Source: an uncultured Ruminococcus sp.
GTDB lineage: Bacteria; Bacillota; Clostridia; Oscillospirales; Ruminococcaceae
Direction of reading: 5' to 3'
DNA: 64,000 nucleotides
Assembly (NCBI GenBank): GCA_900539095.1
Contig: UQAR01000002.1
Span: 8,099-72,098, forward strand
In this document: in pieces, positions 16,328 through 24,801 of the stretch
How the letters are laid out: each line of letters begins with the position of its first letter
Numbering within the stretch: position 1 is the first letter of the stretch
Notes under the pieces: generated by a model
What the model was told of the DNA's origin: nothing
Databases searched by the model: none
The model's input: the letters and a program-made list of their open reading frames with translations, nothing else
Made by a program: the position numbers and the translations under genes

Positions 16328-16923
16328 TGTTTTCAAAGATTTCTAGACGGATCGCTGATGCTCTGGCAGAATCGCAAAATGCGGACGCTGGATCACGGGA
16401 GCTGTATTTATATGGCATAGAGCAGGGGTTAACAATGGCTCTTAACATAGTGACCACTCTCGTGATCGGTCTGCTTTTTGGTATGGTTTGGCAGATAGTT
16501 CTGTTCATGGCGGCGTATATACCGCTAAGGAGCTATTGCGGCGGCGTTCATGCAAAAACGCCACAGAGGTGTTATGTATTTTCCGTGCTGCTGCTCATAG
16601 GGGCGGAGCTTGTTATAAAGTATTATGCACCGACTTTTGCAGTGTTTCTCACGGCTTATATCCTTTCGGCTGTGCTTATAGCTGTTTTGTCGCCTGTGGA
16701 AGACCCTAACAAGCCGCTGGACGAAGTTGAACACAGGGTCTATAAGAAAAGAACGTTCATAGTTTTGACAGCACAAACTGTAGTGCTTTGGCTCTTGTAT
16801 CTGCTGGGACACAAAACTGCTGCGTTTTGTGTGCTGCTGGCAGTGGCTGTTCTGTCCGTGATGCTGATTTTAGGGCTGCTGAAAAATCACATTTTAAAAT
16901 CGAGGTGTAAGCTTGCAAACTAG
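16327..16923 (+). CDS. agrB: AgrB-like autoinducer-processing membrane endopeptidase
   Basis: The 198-aa polytopic membrane protein removes the C-terminal tail of AgrD and catalyses thiolactone closure. The catalytic pair of the family is visible as His75 and Cys82 in RSYCGGVHAKTPQRC (68-82). Hydrophobic helices lie near 37-57, 55-67, 84-100, 105-122, 145-160 and 166-186. The start overlaps the agrD stop, giving tight translational coupling. No AgrC histidine kinase or AgrA regulator lies next to it, so the receptor is elsewhere or of another type; a SnoaL-LytTR protein is encoded at 50.5 kb in this window. Confidence 0.93.
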   Translation: MFSKISRRIADALAESQNADAGSRELYLYGIEQGLTMALNIVTTLVIGLLFGMVWQIVLFMAAYIPLRSYCGGVHAKTPQRCYVFSVLLLIGAELVIKYYAPTFAVFLTAYILSAVLIAVLSPVEDPNKPLDEVEHRVYKKRTFIVLTAQTVVLWLLYLLGHKTAAFCVLLAVAVLSVMLILGLLKNHILKSRCKLAN

Positions 16924-17140
16924 ATCTACTCATATTTTCAGATTTAATTGTACTAACGATCTTCGCAACATAGAAATAGAACGGCTGGTAAAGACTCTTG
17001 GCAACAACAACGTAGAAGTAGTAGATTACAAAACGGACGAGAAAAATCAATGTTATATCATAGTGTCATGCACTGACCGTGATTTCCAGAGGGTACAGAA
17101 AACTATCCTCGGTCTGAACGGGTTCCAGTTGATGAAGTAA
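16913..17140 (+). CDS. Unrecognised 75-aa protein, third gene of the agrDB operon
   Basis: The family is not recognised. The gene starts with TTG at 16913, correctly spaced behind GAGGTG, and overlaps the last 11 bases of agrB, so it belongs to the agr operon. The protein is soluble by eye. It looks like a small alpha/beta unit: a strand (HIFRFNC), a helix (RNIEIERLVKTLG), a strand (VEVVDYKT), a strand (QCYIIVSC) and a helix (RDFQRVQKTILGL), similar in pattern to ACT or ferredoxin-like domains. It could be a small ligand-binding or regulatory protein. A role in signalling is inferred from position only. Confidence 0.65.
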   Translation: MQTRSTHIFRFNCTNDLRNIEIERLVKTLGNNNVEVVDYKTDEKNQCYIIVSCTDRDFQRVQKTILGLNGFQLMK

Positions 17141-17151
17141 ATAAAATCCCC

Positions 17152-17189
17152 AAAGAACGGGCTGTGGAGAGATCTGCGGTTCGTTCTTT
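17152..17189 (+). terminator. Probable terminator of the agr operon
   Basis: Arms AAAGAACG (17152-17159) and CGTTCTTT (17182-17189) form an 8-bp stem with a 22-base loop, followed by a T-rich stretch that also contains the next promoter. The large loop makes this weaker than other terminators here. Confidence 0.5.
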
Positions 17190-17191
17190 AT

Positions 17192-17220
17192 TTGACTTAT
17201 TTTTGTTTTAATGTTATAAT
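17192..17220 (+). promoter_or_regulatory. Promoter of the GNAT gene
   Basis: TTGACT (17192-17197), 17-base spacer and TATAAT (17215-17220), 30 bases before the ATG. Confidence 0.82.
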
Positions 17221-17250
17221 CAAATTATATTCAATGAATGGAGAGATAAA

Positions 17251-17694
17251 ATGATAAGAAAATTCGTGCCTGAGGATAGGGAAGATTACATAAGATTTTC
17301 CACGGAGTTTTACAATTCCTCCGCCGTGGATAAGCCTATCCCAAGAGAGCATTTTGAAAACGGCTTTGACGAAATGATGAGATCAGATGTGTATGTTCAG
17401 GGCTATATGCTTGTCTGCGAAGGAAAAAACGTTGGCTACTGCGTTACAATGAAAACCTATTCCGTTGAGGCAGGCGGCATAACGATATGGATAGACGAGC
17501 TTTTCGTGCTGGAGGAATACCGCTCAAAGGGTCTTGGCAGAGAGCTTTTTAAGTATATCGAAGAACATGGCGACAAAAAGCTCCGCCGTATCCGCCTTGA
17601 AGTTGAGCAGGAAAATGGCAGAGCTATCTCGCTTTATAAGAAAATGGGCTTTGACCCGGCACCCTATGACGGAATGTGGAAAACTATTTTATAG
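17251..17694 (+). CDS. GNAT family N-acetyltransferase
   Basis: The 147-aa cytoplasmic protein is a single GNAT domain. The acetyl-CoA pyrophosphate loop reads YRSKGLGRELFKYI (about 90-103, R/Q-x-x-G-x-G/A form). It follows the strand IDELFVLEEY and precedes the LEVEQENGRAISLYKKMGF signature (about 115-133). The substrate cannot be told; such stand-alone enzymes act on small amines, antibiotics or protein N-termini. The gene is monocistronic and its 3' end overlaps the convergent ATPase gene by 11 bases. Confidence 0.88.
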   Translation: MIRKFVPEDREDYIRFSTEFYNSSAVDKPIPREHFENGFDEMMRSDVYVQGYMLVCEGKNVGYCVTMKTYSVEAGGITIWIDELFVLEEYRSKGLGRELFKYIEEHGDKKLRRIRLEVEQENGRAISLYKKMGFDPAPYDGMWKTIL

Positions 17695-18754
17695 TTCTTT
17701 CGTGTATCTCCCTTGAAATGCTGTCGCATACCTTGTCAAGGGCGGCGTGATCCATTGCGGCGATATAATATTTTTCTATCTCGTCATGGACCTGCTTTGC
17801 TTTCTTTATGCCTGAATAAACCTCTTCTGCAAGGTCGGTGGCAGTGACTTTATCTAATCTCAGTCTTGTTTTCAGGGCTGAGATCTTTTTCTTGTCATAA
17901 AATCTGCTCATGTTAATGGCTTTTTCAAAGCTGTCAAGCTTGCTTATCGGCGAGTTTATCACAAATGCAATGCCTGCCTCAGGTATGAGAAGATGCTCAT
18001 ACAGGGTGTTCCCAAAGAGGATAGCAGGGCAGAGGATAACGTCATAGCTGCGTTTTACAGCCTGCTGTGACATCAGGGTAACGAATCTGTGGGAGGCTGC
18101 GTAGTAATCGTCATTCATTGCGAACACGTCAAGGTAGCTGTCGAGAGTTGAAAGCTGTGTCATGCAGCCGTATTCTGTAAGGGCTGTAAGCTGTCTGAGA
18201 TCGGTCTTGCCGCTGCCTGAGCCTTTTTTGCTGAGCAGTCTTTTGGCAAAACGCTCTGCAAACCCTTTCAGCTTATCTTCAAGCAGGCAGCTTTCGCCGC
18301 AGTTGAATGTGTCAAAGCAGACATTTGAAAGTGCAGTGGTGAACCTTTTGCTCCTTGCAAGCAGTGACTTGTTTTTGTCTGTGACCTCGATTATCTCAGA
18401 TTTGAAAGCCTTCAGCTTTTTCTCGTCCCAGAACTCGCCGAGGTTGATTATCTTCTGACAAACTCCAGGATAGGAACACTCCATAACGTGTGGTGCGGTG
18501 CCGTCGCAGATGATAGCTTTTGATGTGTGAAGAACTATGGCATCAAGTGAGGCAGGGTCTGATGAGCAGTAGAACCTTGTGACCTCTTCGGTAGGCTCGA
18601 ACTCAGCGGCTATCTTTTTCATCAGCGAGGATTTTCCCGTTCCCGCACCGCCTTTAAGTATGAATGTGAAATAGTCCTTATTAGCCATTATCTTGCCAAA
18701 TTCAGTGGAAAATCCGTTCTGCGTCATTGCACCTAAAAAATATTTTTCTGACAT
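17684..18754 (-). CDS. P-loop ATPase of unknown function
   Basis: The 356-aa protein has a clear Walker A, KGGAGTGKSSLMKKIA (about 34-49), just after an N-terminal segment ending in FTFILK. A dispersed alpha/beta core follows. A second nucleotide site was not obvious by eye. It resembles a conserved but uncharacterised family of clostridial ATPases; that resemblance is from memory. GGAGG sits 7 bases before the ATG at 18754. The gene runs convergent to the GNAT gene with an 11-base 3' overlap and no terminator between them. Confidence 0.7.
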   Translation of the reverse strand: MSEKYFLGAMTQNGFSTEFGKIMANKDYFTFILKGGAGTGKSSLMKKIAAEFEPTEEVTRFYCSSDPASLDAIVLHTSKAIICDGTAPHVMECSYPGVCQKIINLGEFWDEKKLKAFKSEIIEVTDKNKSLLARSKRFTTALSNVCFDTFNCGESCLLEDKLKGFAERFAKRLLSKKGSGSGKTDLRQLTALTEYGCMTQLSTLDSYLDVFAMNDDYYAASHRFVTLMSQQAVKRSYDVILCPAILFGNTLYEHLLIPEAGIAFVINSPISKLDSFEKAINMSRFYDKKKISALKTRLRLDKVTATDLAEEVYSGIKKAKQVHDEIEKYYIAAMDHAALDKVCDSISREIHERTIK

Positions 18755-18870
18755 AAAATATCCTCCATATCTGAAACGCCGGTTATTGGTTTTGCGTTTT
18801 CAATTTTATAATATGTCAGAAAAAGCATGATTGTTCAAAAAATCTCAGCGGTTATCTGCTCAGGCAAAAT

Positions 18871-18899
18871 AAAAAAGCTCCGCATAAAACGGAGCTTTT
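18871..18899. terminator. Terminator after the esterase gene
   Basis: Arms AAAAGCTCCG and CGGAGCTTTT (10 bp, loop CATAAAA). The minus-strand T-run makes it the terminator of the leftward esterase gene, and it lies upstream of the ATPase promoter region. Confidence 0.85.
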
Positions 18900-18910
18900 G
18901 TTTTGTTATA

Positions 18911-19744
18911 TCAAAGTCTGTGCACCCAGTCTATAGCAGCCTCTGCCCAGTGTGCCGCAACAGGCTGATAGTGACCTTCCCATGTGGCCGTGGTTTCGTC
19001 GCACAATGCAAGTCCATGTCCGCCGTATTCGTAAATGTGGCTCTCAAAAGGAATGTGATATTTTGAAAGACTGCACATATACCAAAGCGAGTTCTCAACT
19101 CTTACACAGCCGTCGTCTGCACAGTGCCAAATAAATGTAGGCGGCGTGTTCTCAGACACTCTCTTTTCCATTGAAACAAGCTCTCTCAGCTCAGGTGACT
19201 TTTCTTCGCCGATAAGGTTGAGTATCGAGCCTTCGTGAGTGTATTCAGGGTCGGAAGTGATAACAGGATAGCCAAGTATCGAGCCGTTTACCTTGATGTC
19301 CTCAGGCTTGCAGCCAAGAGGCTTTGTAAGCAGTTCGCTGTTCCAGAAGTTTGCCATTGTTGCCGCAAGGTGTCCGCCTGCTGAAAAGCCGCACACGATT
19401 ATCTTGTCAGGGTCAATGTCAAATTTTTCTGCGTTATCTCTTACATACTTTACAGCTGCTGCACATTCCAAAACGTCTGTAGGGAATTTCTTTTTATAGC
19501 ATGAATATCTCAGCACGAATGAGCATATGCCTGCACCGAGAAATCTGAAAGCTATCGGCTCAGCCTCACGCTCAGAGCACCAGTCATATCCTCCGCCAGG
19601 GCAGATGATAACAGCCTTGTGTCTTTTTCTGCCTATCTCTTCTGTGAGCGTGTTGTAATAGCAGTCAAGCACAGGAGCACAGCCCTCGCCTGAAACGCCA
19701 GCCTTTTCATAATCTACTTTTATTTCTACTGTTTCTTTAAGCAT
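18911..19744 (-). CDS. Alpha/beta hydrolase, acetyl-esterase type
   Basis: The 277-aa cytoplasmic enzyme has the BD-FAE/acetyl-xylan-esterase layout. Its motifs are the oxyanion motif ICPGGGYDWCS (about 47-57), the nucleophile elbow CGFSAGGHLA (118-127) with Ser121, the probable acid Asp209 or Asp210 in HCADDGCV, and the catalytic His242 in YGGHGLALCDE. There is no signal peptide. In a gut clostridium such enzymes usually deacetylate imported oligosaccharides; the exact substrate is inference. GGAGG precedes the ATG at 19744. It is 18 bases downstream of the M15 gene on the same strand and may be cotranscribed with it. Confidence 0.83.
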   Translation of the reverse strand: MLKETVEIKVDYEKAGVSGEGCAPVLDCYYNTLTEEIGRKRHKAVIICPGGGYDWCSEREAEPIAFRFLGAGICSFVLRYSCYKKKFPTDVLECAAAVKYVRDNAEKFDIDPDKIIVCGFSAGGHLAATMANFWNSELLTKPLGCKPEDIKVNGSILGYPVITSDPEYTHEGSILNLIGEEKSPELRELVSMEKRVSENTPPTFIWHCADDGCVRVENSLWYMCSLSKYHIPFESHIYEYGGHGLALCDETTATWEGHYQPVAAHWAEAAIDWVHRL

Positions 19745-19762
19745 TTTCTTTCCTCCGGAAAT

Positions 19763-20776
19763 TTATTCTGTAGCTGCCTGCTCGTCAGTTTGTGAAGAAG
19801 AGTCAGCAGGTGCTGCATTATCTGTCATGTTTACGCAGACGATATAACCGTCAACGTTGTTGCCTGAAATGGTGTTCGGGCGTTCGTTGTTGCTGTCATC
19901 AAGTGGAACAGGCACGTTTGTCGTACTGCCCTTGTCGGCGGCAACGTAGTAAACTGAATACTCAGTGTCGTCAAAAGCCGTGAATGTAAGCGGCTTTTCA
20001 AATGTATAATCCTTGACAAAGTCTATGTATTCTTCAAGGCAAAGCTTGTTCGCTGTCATTATCTCAGCGTGAGGTATTCCCACATATCTGAAATGATAAG
20101 CCATAGGGCTAACGCCTGTTACGTCAGCTTTATCCTCAGGGTATCTGAGAACAAGACCGTATTTCCAGCAGTTCTCGGATATCCAGCTGTAGTCGCCCTC
20201 TCCTGTGAACTCAGGATAAGAGCCTGTGTTTGCGTCATAAAGATGCAGGTCGAAAGCAAGACCAGTGTCATGCTCATAGCAAGCTGATGAACTGTCTTCA
20301 TCATCGTCCGCAGGCATAGCTGTGTTTATCATAAGAGTTGAAAGACGCTTTGCACTGTAAAAGTCGCAGCCCATTTTGTTGAATGCCTTAAAAGTTTCAG
20401 CCTTGGCTGTCAGCTCGGTGCTGCTTGTGGACATTATCTGACTGCCGTTGCCGTCAAAGAGGTATGAGTATACCGTGTCGGTGTTGTTCACAGTTCCTGA
20501 GAACTTGTGGTCGCCGTTCACAAGAACAAGGTCGCCGTTTGAAACGTCAGTCTTGTTTGTTTTTGTAACATACATATAATTGCCCGTAAGCTTTTTCACA
20601 GGCTTTTTACTGCTGCTGTCAGATGTGACCGCAGAGGAGCTTGACGAGCTGTCAGCAGTTTTCTTTTTGTTGTCAGTCTTTGAGCTGCAAGATGTAGATA
20701 TGGCAAGGATAAGCAAAAGCAGTATGGCAAGAGCCGCTGCAATATTTTTGTATTTATATCGTTTTACTTTTGGCAT
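19763..20776 (-). CDS. VanY-like M15 peptidase homologue, membrane-attached, catalytic Glu missing
   Basis: The 337-aa protein has an N-terminal hydrophobic helix (about 11-27) ending at Cys30, a weak lipobox, then a Ser-rich linker (to about 60). The C-terminal domain resembles D-Ala-D-Ala carboxypeptidases of family M15. The zinc ligands appear as His169 and Asp176 in EHDTGLAFD and His228 in AYHFRYVG. The usual catalytic Glu precedes the last His as E-P-W-H; here the segment reads P-M-A-Y-H, so Met225 replaces it. Hydrolytic activity is therefore doubtful, and the protein may bind rather than cut peptidoglycan stems. The tail is again Ser/Thr/Asp-rich. A GGAAGGTGA site precedes the ATG. Confidence 0.8.
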   Translation of the reverse strand: MPKVKRYKYKNIAAALAILLLLILAISTSCSSKTDNKKKTADSSSSSSAVTSDSSSKKPVKKLTGNYMYVTKTNKTDVSNGDLVLVNGDHKFSGTVNNTDTVYSYLFDGNGSQIMSTSSTELTAKAETFKAFNKMGCDFYSAKRLSTLMINTAMPADDDEDSSSACYEHDTGLAFDLHLYDANTGSYPEFTGEGDYSWISENCWKYGLVLRYPEDKADVTGVSPMAYHFRYVGIPHAEIMTANKLCLEEYIDFVKDYTFEKPLTFTAFDDTEYSVYYVAADKGSTTNVPVPLDDSNNERPNTISGNNVDGYIVCVNMTDNAAPADSSSQTDEQAATE

Positions 20777-20809
20777 TTTACATCACCTTCCTGTATAACA
20801 TACGTCTAA

Positions 20810-20838
20810 ATTATAACACATTTTCGCTGATAAGTGAA
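20810..20838 (-). promoter_or_regulatory. Promoter of the M15 homologue and esterase
   Basis: On the minus strand TTCACT (20833-20838), 17-base spacer and TATAAT (20810-20815), about 35 bases before the ATG. Confidence 0.75.
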
Positions 20839-20914
20839 CCATATGCAGCCGCAGTGTCGGTACTTTTGTTACAACAGACAAATGTTCGGCGGACGTTTTA
20901 TGCAACTAGCACAA

Positions 20915-20952
20915 ACAAAAATCGGGCTGCACCGTAAATCGGCACAGCCCGA
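20915..20952 (-). terminator. Terminator of the GH2 gene
   Basis: Minus-strand arms TCGGGCTG and CAGCCCGA with an inner CCG/CGG pairing, followed by five Ts. Confidence 0.82.
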
Positions 20953-20966
20953 CAAAAAGCGTTATA

Positions 20967-23684
20967 TCAGTTTCTCACATAGTCGATAACAGACTTTATA
21001 AACGCACGTCCCTCAGGGGAATGGGAAAGCTTTTCAAAGTCGCAGGAGCATACTACCACCTTGCCGCCGTCCTTTTCATACTCATAGAGAAGTGAAAGGT
21101 CATGGTTGCGGTCGAAGTTGTCGATAGTTCTCACGATAACGTTTTTCTCGCCCTTGAAGTCGTCAAGGATAATAGAGCGTGAGTTCTGAACTATCTCCCA
21201 CCACTGCGGCGTGGAGTATTTCTCACCTGCAAAGCCTGCAAGTGCAGGGTGGTCGGTGTCGATAAGAAGTCCCATTGTGCCCACAGGGTCAGGCTTTTTC
21301 ATCATCTGTGAAATGATGCAGAACATATGATAGCACCAGAAGTCCTGACAATAGAATCCTTCGATAGAGTTTTCAAGCTTTGAAAGGTCAGGGAGGATAA
21401 GCACGGTCTTGCCCTGTTTCAACAGGCTCTCAGCCTCATCGTTCACCTCGTCGAAAATGTACGCACCGCTTATGTCGGTCTTTTCAACGGCAGGTATCAC
21501 CCAAAGGTCATAATGATTGTGAATGTCAGTGCCCTCTATCTCAAGTGAAAGCACAGCCTTTGTGTTCTTTTCGACTTGTGGGAAAGTGAACTCTGCGTTG
21601 CAAATGTCGGTGTAATTGCCCTCTGATACAAAATCTTTTTCCACCTTGCCGATTACTTCGCCGCTTTCAAGAGCGAGGGTGCAGATAAGTTTGCCGCCTT
21701 TAAGCTCAGGTCTGTAATTGCAAAGCTCTGCGTGTGCCTTAAAGCTGATGCCTGCCTCGAAAACATAGCTGTCAAAGCGTGCCATTACAACGGCGTCATT
21801 GCAGAACTCTCTCCATTCGCTGTCGGTGATAAGCCCCTTGCTGTCCATGAATGCGTCAAGCACGCCCACAAGTGCAGTGCCCTGACCGCTGAAATCTTGG
21901 ATATCGAGTATCTGGAAACCGCCCAGCAGTCTTGAACGGAAAACAGCCTCCATTTCTTCTTTATAGCACTGTACAGCAAGCTTTCCTGAGCATTTGAAAT
22001 AATCCTCAGCCAGCGGCAAAAGACCCTTTTTTTCAAGTCTTTCTCTGAATATCTCGAAGTTTCTCGCTTTAAGAGAGCCTGTGTATTTTTCTATCTCCTT
22101 GAAGTTCGGATAGGTTTCATACTGACCAATCTCGTGTGTAACGATGGGCACTTCAGGGATAAAGTCAGCGTCAGCTTCACTTGCTTTGACTGTTTTCATG
22201 GTCGTGCCGTACTGTATCTGAACAGTGCCGTCCTCAGAAACTTCTGTGGAGCTTGCCTGTTTTTGCGGTCTTATAATGCTGTCATAATCATGATTTGCCG
22301 CAGGCTTATCAGTCTGAATATGACCGAGAGGAGCGTCACACATTGCGTATGAGCCTCTTATGAGCCTGTCATTTGCAAGTCTTACGCCAACAAAGAAATC
22401 GTCGTTCTCAATAACGTTAGGGAACCACTGGAAATTGTTTGAGCCCTGCGTATAAAGATGTCTGCTGTCGAACTTCTTATAACCGCCTATGATATCGTTG
22501 AGTATCTTCTTTGAGCCCCAAAGCTCATTTCCCATTGACATCATGCAGTAAGAAGGGTGGTTGCCGAAGTATCTCAGCATATTGAAACCCTCTTCAACAA
22601 GGAAATCCTGTTCCTCTTGGTTGTGGTTCTCCTCGCCCTCTTCTGTGATAGTTCCCCAGAAAGGCAGCTGTGGCTCCATATAGATTCCAAGCATATCCGC
22701 AGCGATAAAAGCAGCCTCAGGCGGGCAGCAGGTGTGATAACGATAGTGGTTCATGCCGTAGGACTTTGATATTTTCATTACCCTCAGCCACTCGTCAAGG
22801 TCGGTAGGAGCAAAGGCGGTCTTAGGGAATATCATGCCGTCATGCTTTCCTCTGAGGAAAGTTTTTTCGCCGTTTATGGTGAATTTTCCGCCCTCAGTCC
22901 TGAACTCACGCATACCGATGATATGCTCGCTCACGTCGCCGTCGATATCTATTTTCAGCTTGTAGAGGTTAGGCTCGTGCTCGCTCCAAAGCAGGCAATC
23001 GTCACCCATTTTGTATACAGCGTCAAGCTTGCCGTCTTTGTATTCAAAGCTCTGCACCACAGGAGTGTGGCTTTTTTTGCTGTTGAAACTCTCTGCACTT
23101 ATGACAGCTTTGCCGCCTTTTCCACCTGTTATGTCAGCCGTGACCCTGACGGTCTTGCTGTGGATATCGCACCAAAGCATAGCATTTTCAGCGTGTACAT
23201 TCTTGTAGCCGATAAGCTCTATCCTGCCTGTGATACCGTTCCAGTTGGTCTGGGTGTCCGGGGAAGTCAGATGTCCGCCCTTGGTCTTGTAGCCAACATT
23301 TGAAACGCAGATAGTCACCTCATGCACGCCTGTGCCGATATGCCCAGTCAGGTCATAGATGTGAGGGGTGCAAAGGCTCTCTTGTCTGCCTATTTTTTTG
23401 CCGTCTATATAAAGTTCAGTTATTCTTGTTCTTTCAAGATAGAGTTTAAGATTTTCGCATTCAAGAGAAGAGAAGTCAACGTTTTTTCTGAACCATGCAA
23501 AGCCTTCAAATTTGTATGTGTCTGTAAGAAAGCCTGTTTCTCTCTCTTCGTTATACTCGCCCTTTTTAGCGTTGGAAGTGGTGTTCGGGAGGTTTATGGT
23601 GTCGTTGAAAACAAGGTCAGTACCCTTACAATCCTTGTCAAGACACAGCTGCCACTCTCCGCTGAGGTCAAGCTTGTTTATCAT
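20967..23684 (-). CDS. Glycoside hydrolase family 2 protein (beta-glycosidase)
   Basis: The 905-aa cytoplasmic enzyme has the GH2 order. A sugar-binding jelly roll comes first (about 1-160, with FAWFRKNVDF and LYIDGKKIG). An immunoglobulin-like domain follows (about 165-262), then a TIM barrel starting with TINGEKTFLRGKHDG. The acid/base residue is Glu387 in MSMGNELWG, and the probable nucleophile is Glu518 in VTHEIGQYET. About 300 further C-terminal residues contain a beta domain and a Rossmann-like segment. No signal peptide is present. Specificity (galactoside, glucuronide, mannoside) cannot be fixed from the sequence, and the barrel lacks several residues typical of LacZ. It is monocistronic with its own promoter and terminator, and no transporter is adjacent. 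Confidence 0.87.
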   Translation of the reverse strand: MINKLDLSGEWQLCLDKDCKGTDLVFNDTINLPNTTSNAKKGEYNEERETGFLTDTYKFEGFAWFRKNVDFSSLECENLKLYLERTRITELYIDGKKIGRQESLCTPHIYDLTGHIGTGVHEVTICVSNVGYKTKGGHLTSPDTQTNWNGITGRIELIGYKNVHAENAMLWCDIHSKTVRVTADITGGKGGKAVISAESFNSKKSHTPVVQSFEYKDGKLDAVYKMGDDCLLWSEHEPNLYKLKIDIDGDVSEHIIGMREFRTEGGKFTINGEKTFLRGKHDGMIFPKTAFAPTDLDEWLRVMKISKSYGMNHYRYHTCCPPEAAFIAADMLGIYMEPQLPFWGTITEEGEENHNQEEQDFLVEEGFNMLRYFGNHPSYCMMSMGNELWGSKKILNDIIGGYKKFDSRHLYTQGSNNFQWFPNVIENDDFFVGVRLANDRLIRGSYAMCDAPLGHIQTDKPAANHDYDSIIRPQKQASSTEVSEDGTVQIQYGTTMKTVKASEADADFIPEVPIVTHEIGQYETYPNFKEIEKYTGSLKARNFEIFRERLEKKGLLPLAEDYFKCSGKLAVQCYKEEMEAVFRSRLLGGFQILDIQDFSGQGTALVGVLDAFMDSKGLITDSEWREFCNDAVVMARFDSYVFEAGISFKAHAELCNYRPELKGGKLICTLALESGEVIGKVEKDFVSEGNYTDICNAEFTFPQVEKNTKAVLSLEIEGTDIHNHYDLWVIPAVEKTDISGAYIFDEVNDEAESLLKQGKTVLILPDLSKLENSIEGFYCQDFWCYHMFCIISQMMKKPDPVGTMGLLIDTDHPALAGFAGEKYSTPQWWEIVQNSRSIILDDFKGEKNVIVRTIDNFDRNHDLSLLYEYEKDGGKVVVCSCDFEKLSHSPEGRAFIKSVIDYVRN

Positions 23685-23722
23685 TAAGCAGCATTCCTTT
23701 CAAGTTCAAATTTTCAATATTC

Positions 23723-23751
23723 ATTATAACATATGGTCTTGCCCATTTCAA
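23723..23751 (-). promoter_or_regulatory. Promoter of the GH2 gene
   Basis: On the minus strand TTGAAA (23746-23751), 17-base spacer and TATAAT (23723-23728), about 39 bases before the start. The divergent dprA promoter is weaker (TTGTTT, 17 bases, TACAAT near 23789-23822). Confidence 0.78.
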
Positions 23752-23859
23752 CCGAAATCGTTTGATTTAACCAAAATGCTATAAAATTTTGTTGTTTTTA
23801 ACAATAAAATATGATACAATAAGATTAAAAGAAATCTGCCGACGAGGGGAGCTGTTAAA

Positions 23860-24747
23860 ATGATCGAAAATACAGACAGAAAGCTGTTGTGGCTGTGGCT
23901 AGATGTGGCGTTTGGACCTGCGGACAAGCGTTTGTGGGACGTTATGTCTTATTATGACAGCCTTGAAGAAATGTGTGATGACCTGTTGTCCCTCCGCTGT
24001 GGATATGTCACTCAGCAGGAGGCGGAAAAGATAGCTTGCTGTACGTTCTTTCAGGCAAAGCAGGTGACAGAGTATTGCGAGAAAAAGGGCATTTATATCC
24101 TTACCCCTGACGATCCGCTGTATCCTGAGCGGCTGAGAAGGATAGACTGTCCGCCTGCGGTGCTTTTCTGCTGTGGTGATGTGAGCTGCCTGAGCCTTGA
24201 AAAGAGCGTCGCTGTTATTGGAACGAGAGAACCAAGCGATTATTCTATCGGCGTGGCGGAAGAGTTCACAGGCTGGCTTGCAGAGCGTGGGGTCAATATC
24301 ATAAGCGGCTTTGCTATGGGTATCGACACTGCCGCACATCGCAGTGCAATGCGTGCAGGCGGTAGCACGGTGGCTGTCATGGGCTGCGGACTGGAATATG
24401 ACTATCCCCGTGGCAGGTCAGGTTTCAAGCGTGAGATAGCCACACACGGCGTTGCGGTGTCTGAATTTTTCCCGCAGGCAAGACCGGCACCGGAGAACTT
24501 TCGCATAAGAAACCGCATCGTTTCGGCACTTTCGCAGGGCGTACTGGTAATAGAGGCAGGCATACGCAGCGGCACGCTGAACACGGTTGGTCACGCTCTT
24601 TCACAGAACAAGGACGTTTTCGTTATTCCGCCTCATGATATTTTCAGCGAAAAATATGCAGGGCAGTGCTCGCTGCTCCGTGACGGTGCAATAGAAGTCT
24701 ATTCACCGAAAGATATCCTCTATCTCCTTAACAAGGCAAAAATATAG
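23860..24747 (+). CDS. dprA: DNA-processing protein DprA (Smf)
   Basis: The 295-aa protein loads RecA on incoming single-stranded DNA during transformation. A short helical N-terminal region (to about 75) is followed by the Rossmann-like DprA fold. Its motifs are AVIGTREPSDYSIGVAEEF (about 112-130), IISGFAMGIDTAAHRSAM, TVAVMGCGLEYDYPRG, FRIRNRIVSALS and VLVIEAGIRSGTLNTVGHAL. The GSRxxS nucleotide-binding motif is represented by GTREPS. The C-terminal winged helix found in some DprA proteins is absent. GAGGGGAG precedes the ATG. The usual partner topA is not beside it. Confidence 0.93.
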   Translation: MIENTDRKLLWLWLDVAFGPADKRLWDVMSYYDSLEEMCDDLLSLRCGYVTQQEAEKIACCTFFQAKQVTEYCEKKGIYILTPDDPLYPERLRRIDCPPAVLFCCGDVSCLSLEKSVAVIGTREPSDYSIGVAEEFTGWLAERGVNIISGFAMGIDTAAHRSAMRAGGSTVAVMGCGLEYDYPRGRSGFKREIATHGVAVSEFFPQARPAPENFRIRNRIVSALSQGVLVIEAGIRSGTLNTVGHALSQNKDVFVIPPHDIFSEKYAGQCSLLRDGAIEVYSPKDILYLLNKAKI

Positions 24748-24750
24748 AAA

Positions 24751-24780
24751 AAAGGCTGCGACTTTTTGCCGCAGCCTTTT
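24751..24780. terminator. Bidirectional terminator between dprA and purA
   Basis: Arms AAAGGCTGCG and CGCAGCCTTT (10 bp) with T/A tracts on both sides, between convergent genes. Confidence 0.88.
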
Positions 24781-24801
24781 GTGATATCTTAAATTCTGAA
24801 A

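Noticed and set aside
18827..19066. Plus-strand frame of 79 codons after the ATPase start
   Set aside because: It runs through a terminator and into the esterase gene antisense; no ribosome site.
22842..23303. 153-codon plus-strand frame inside the GH2 gene
   Set aside because: Antisense shadow of the GH2 sugar-binding domains; no start signal or known motif.
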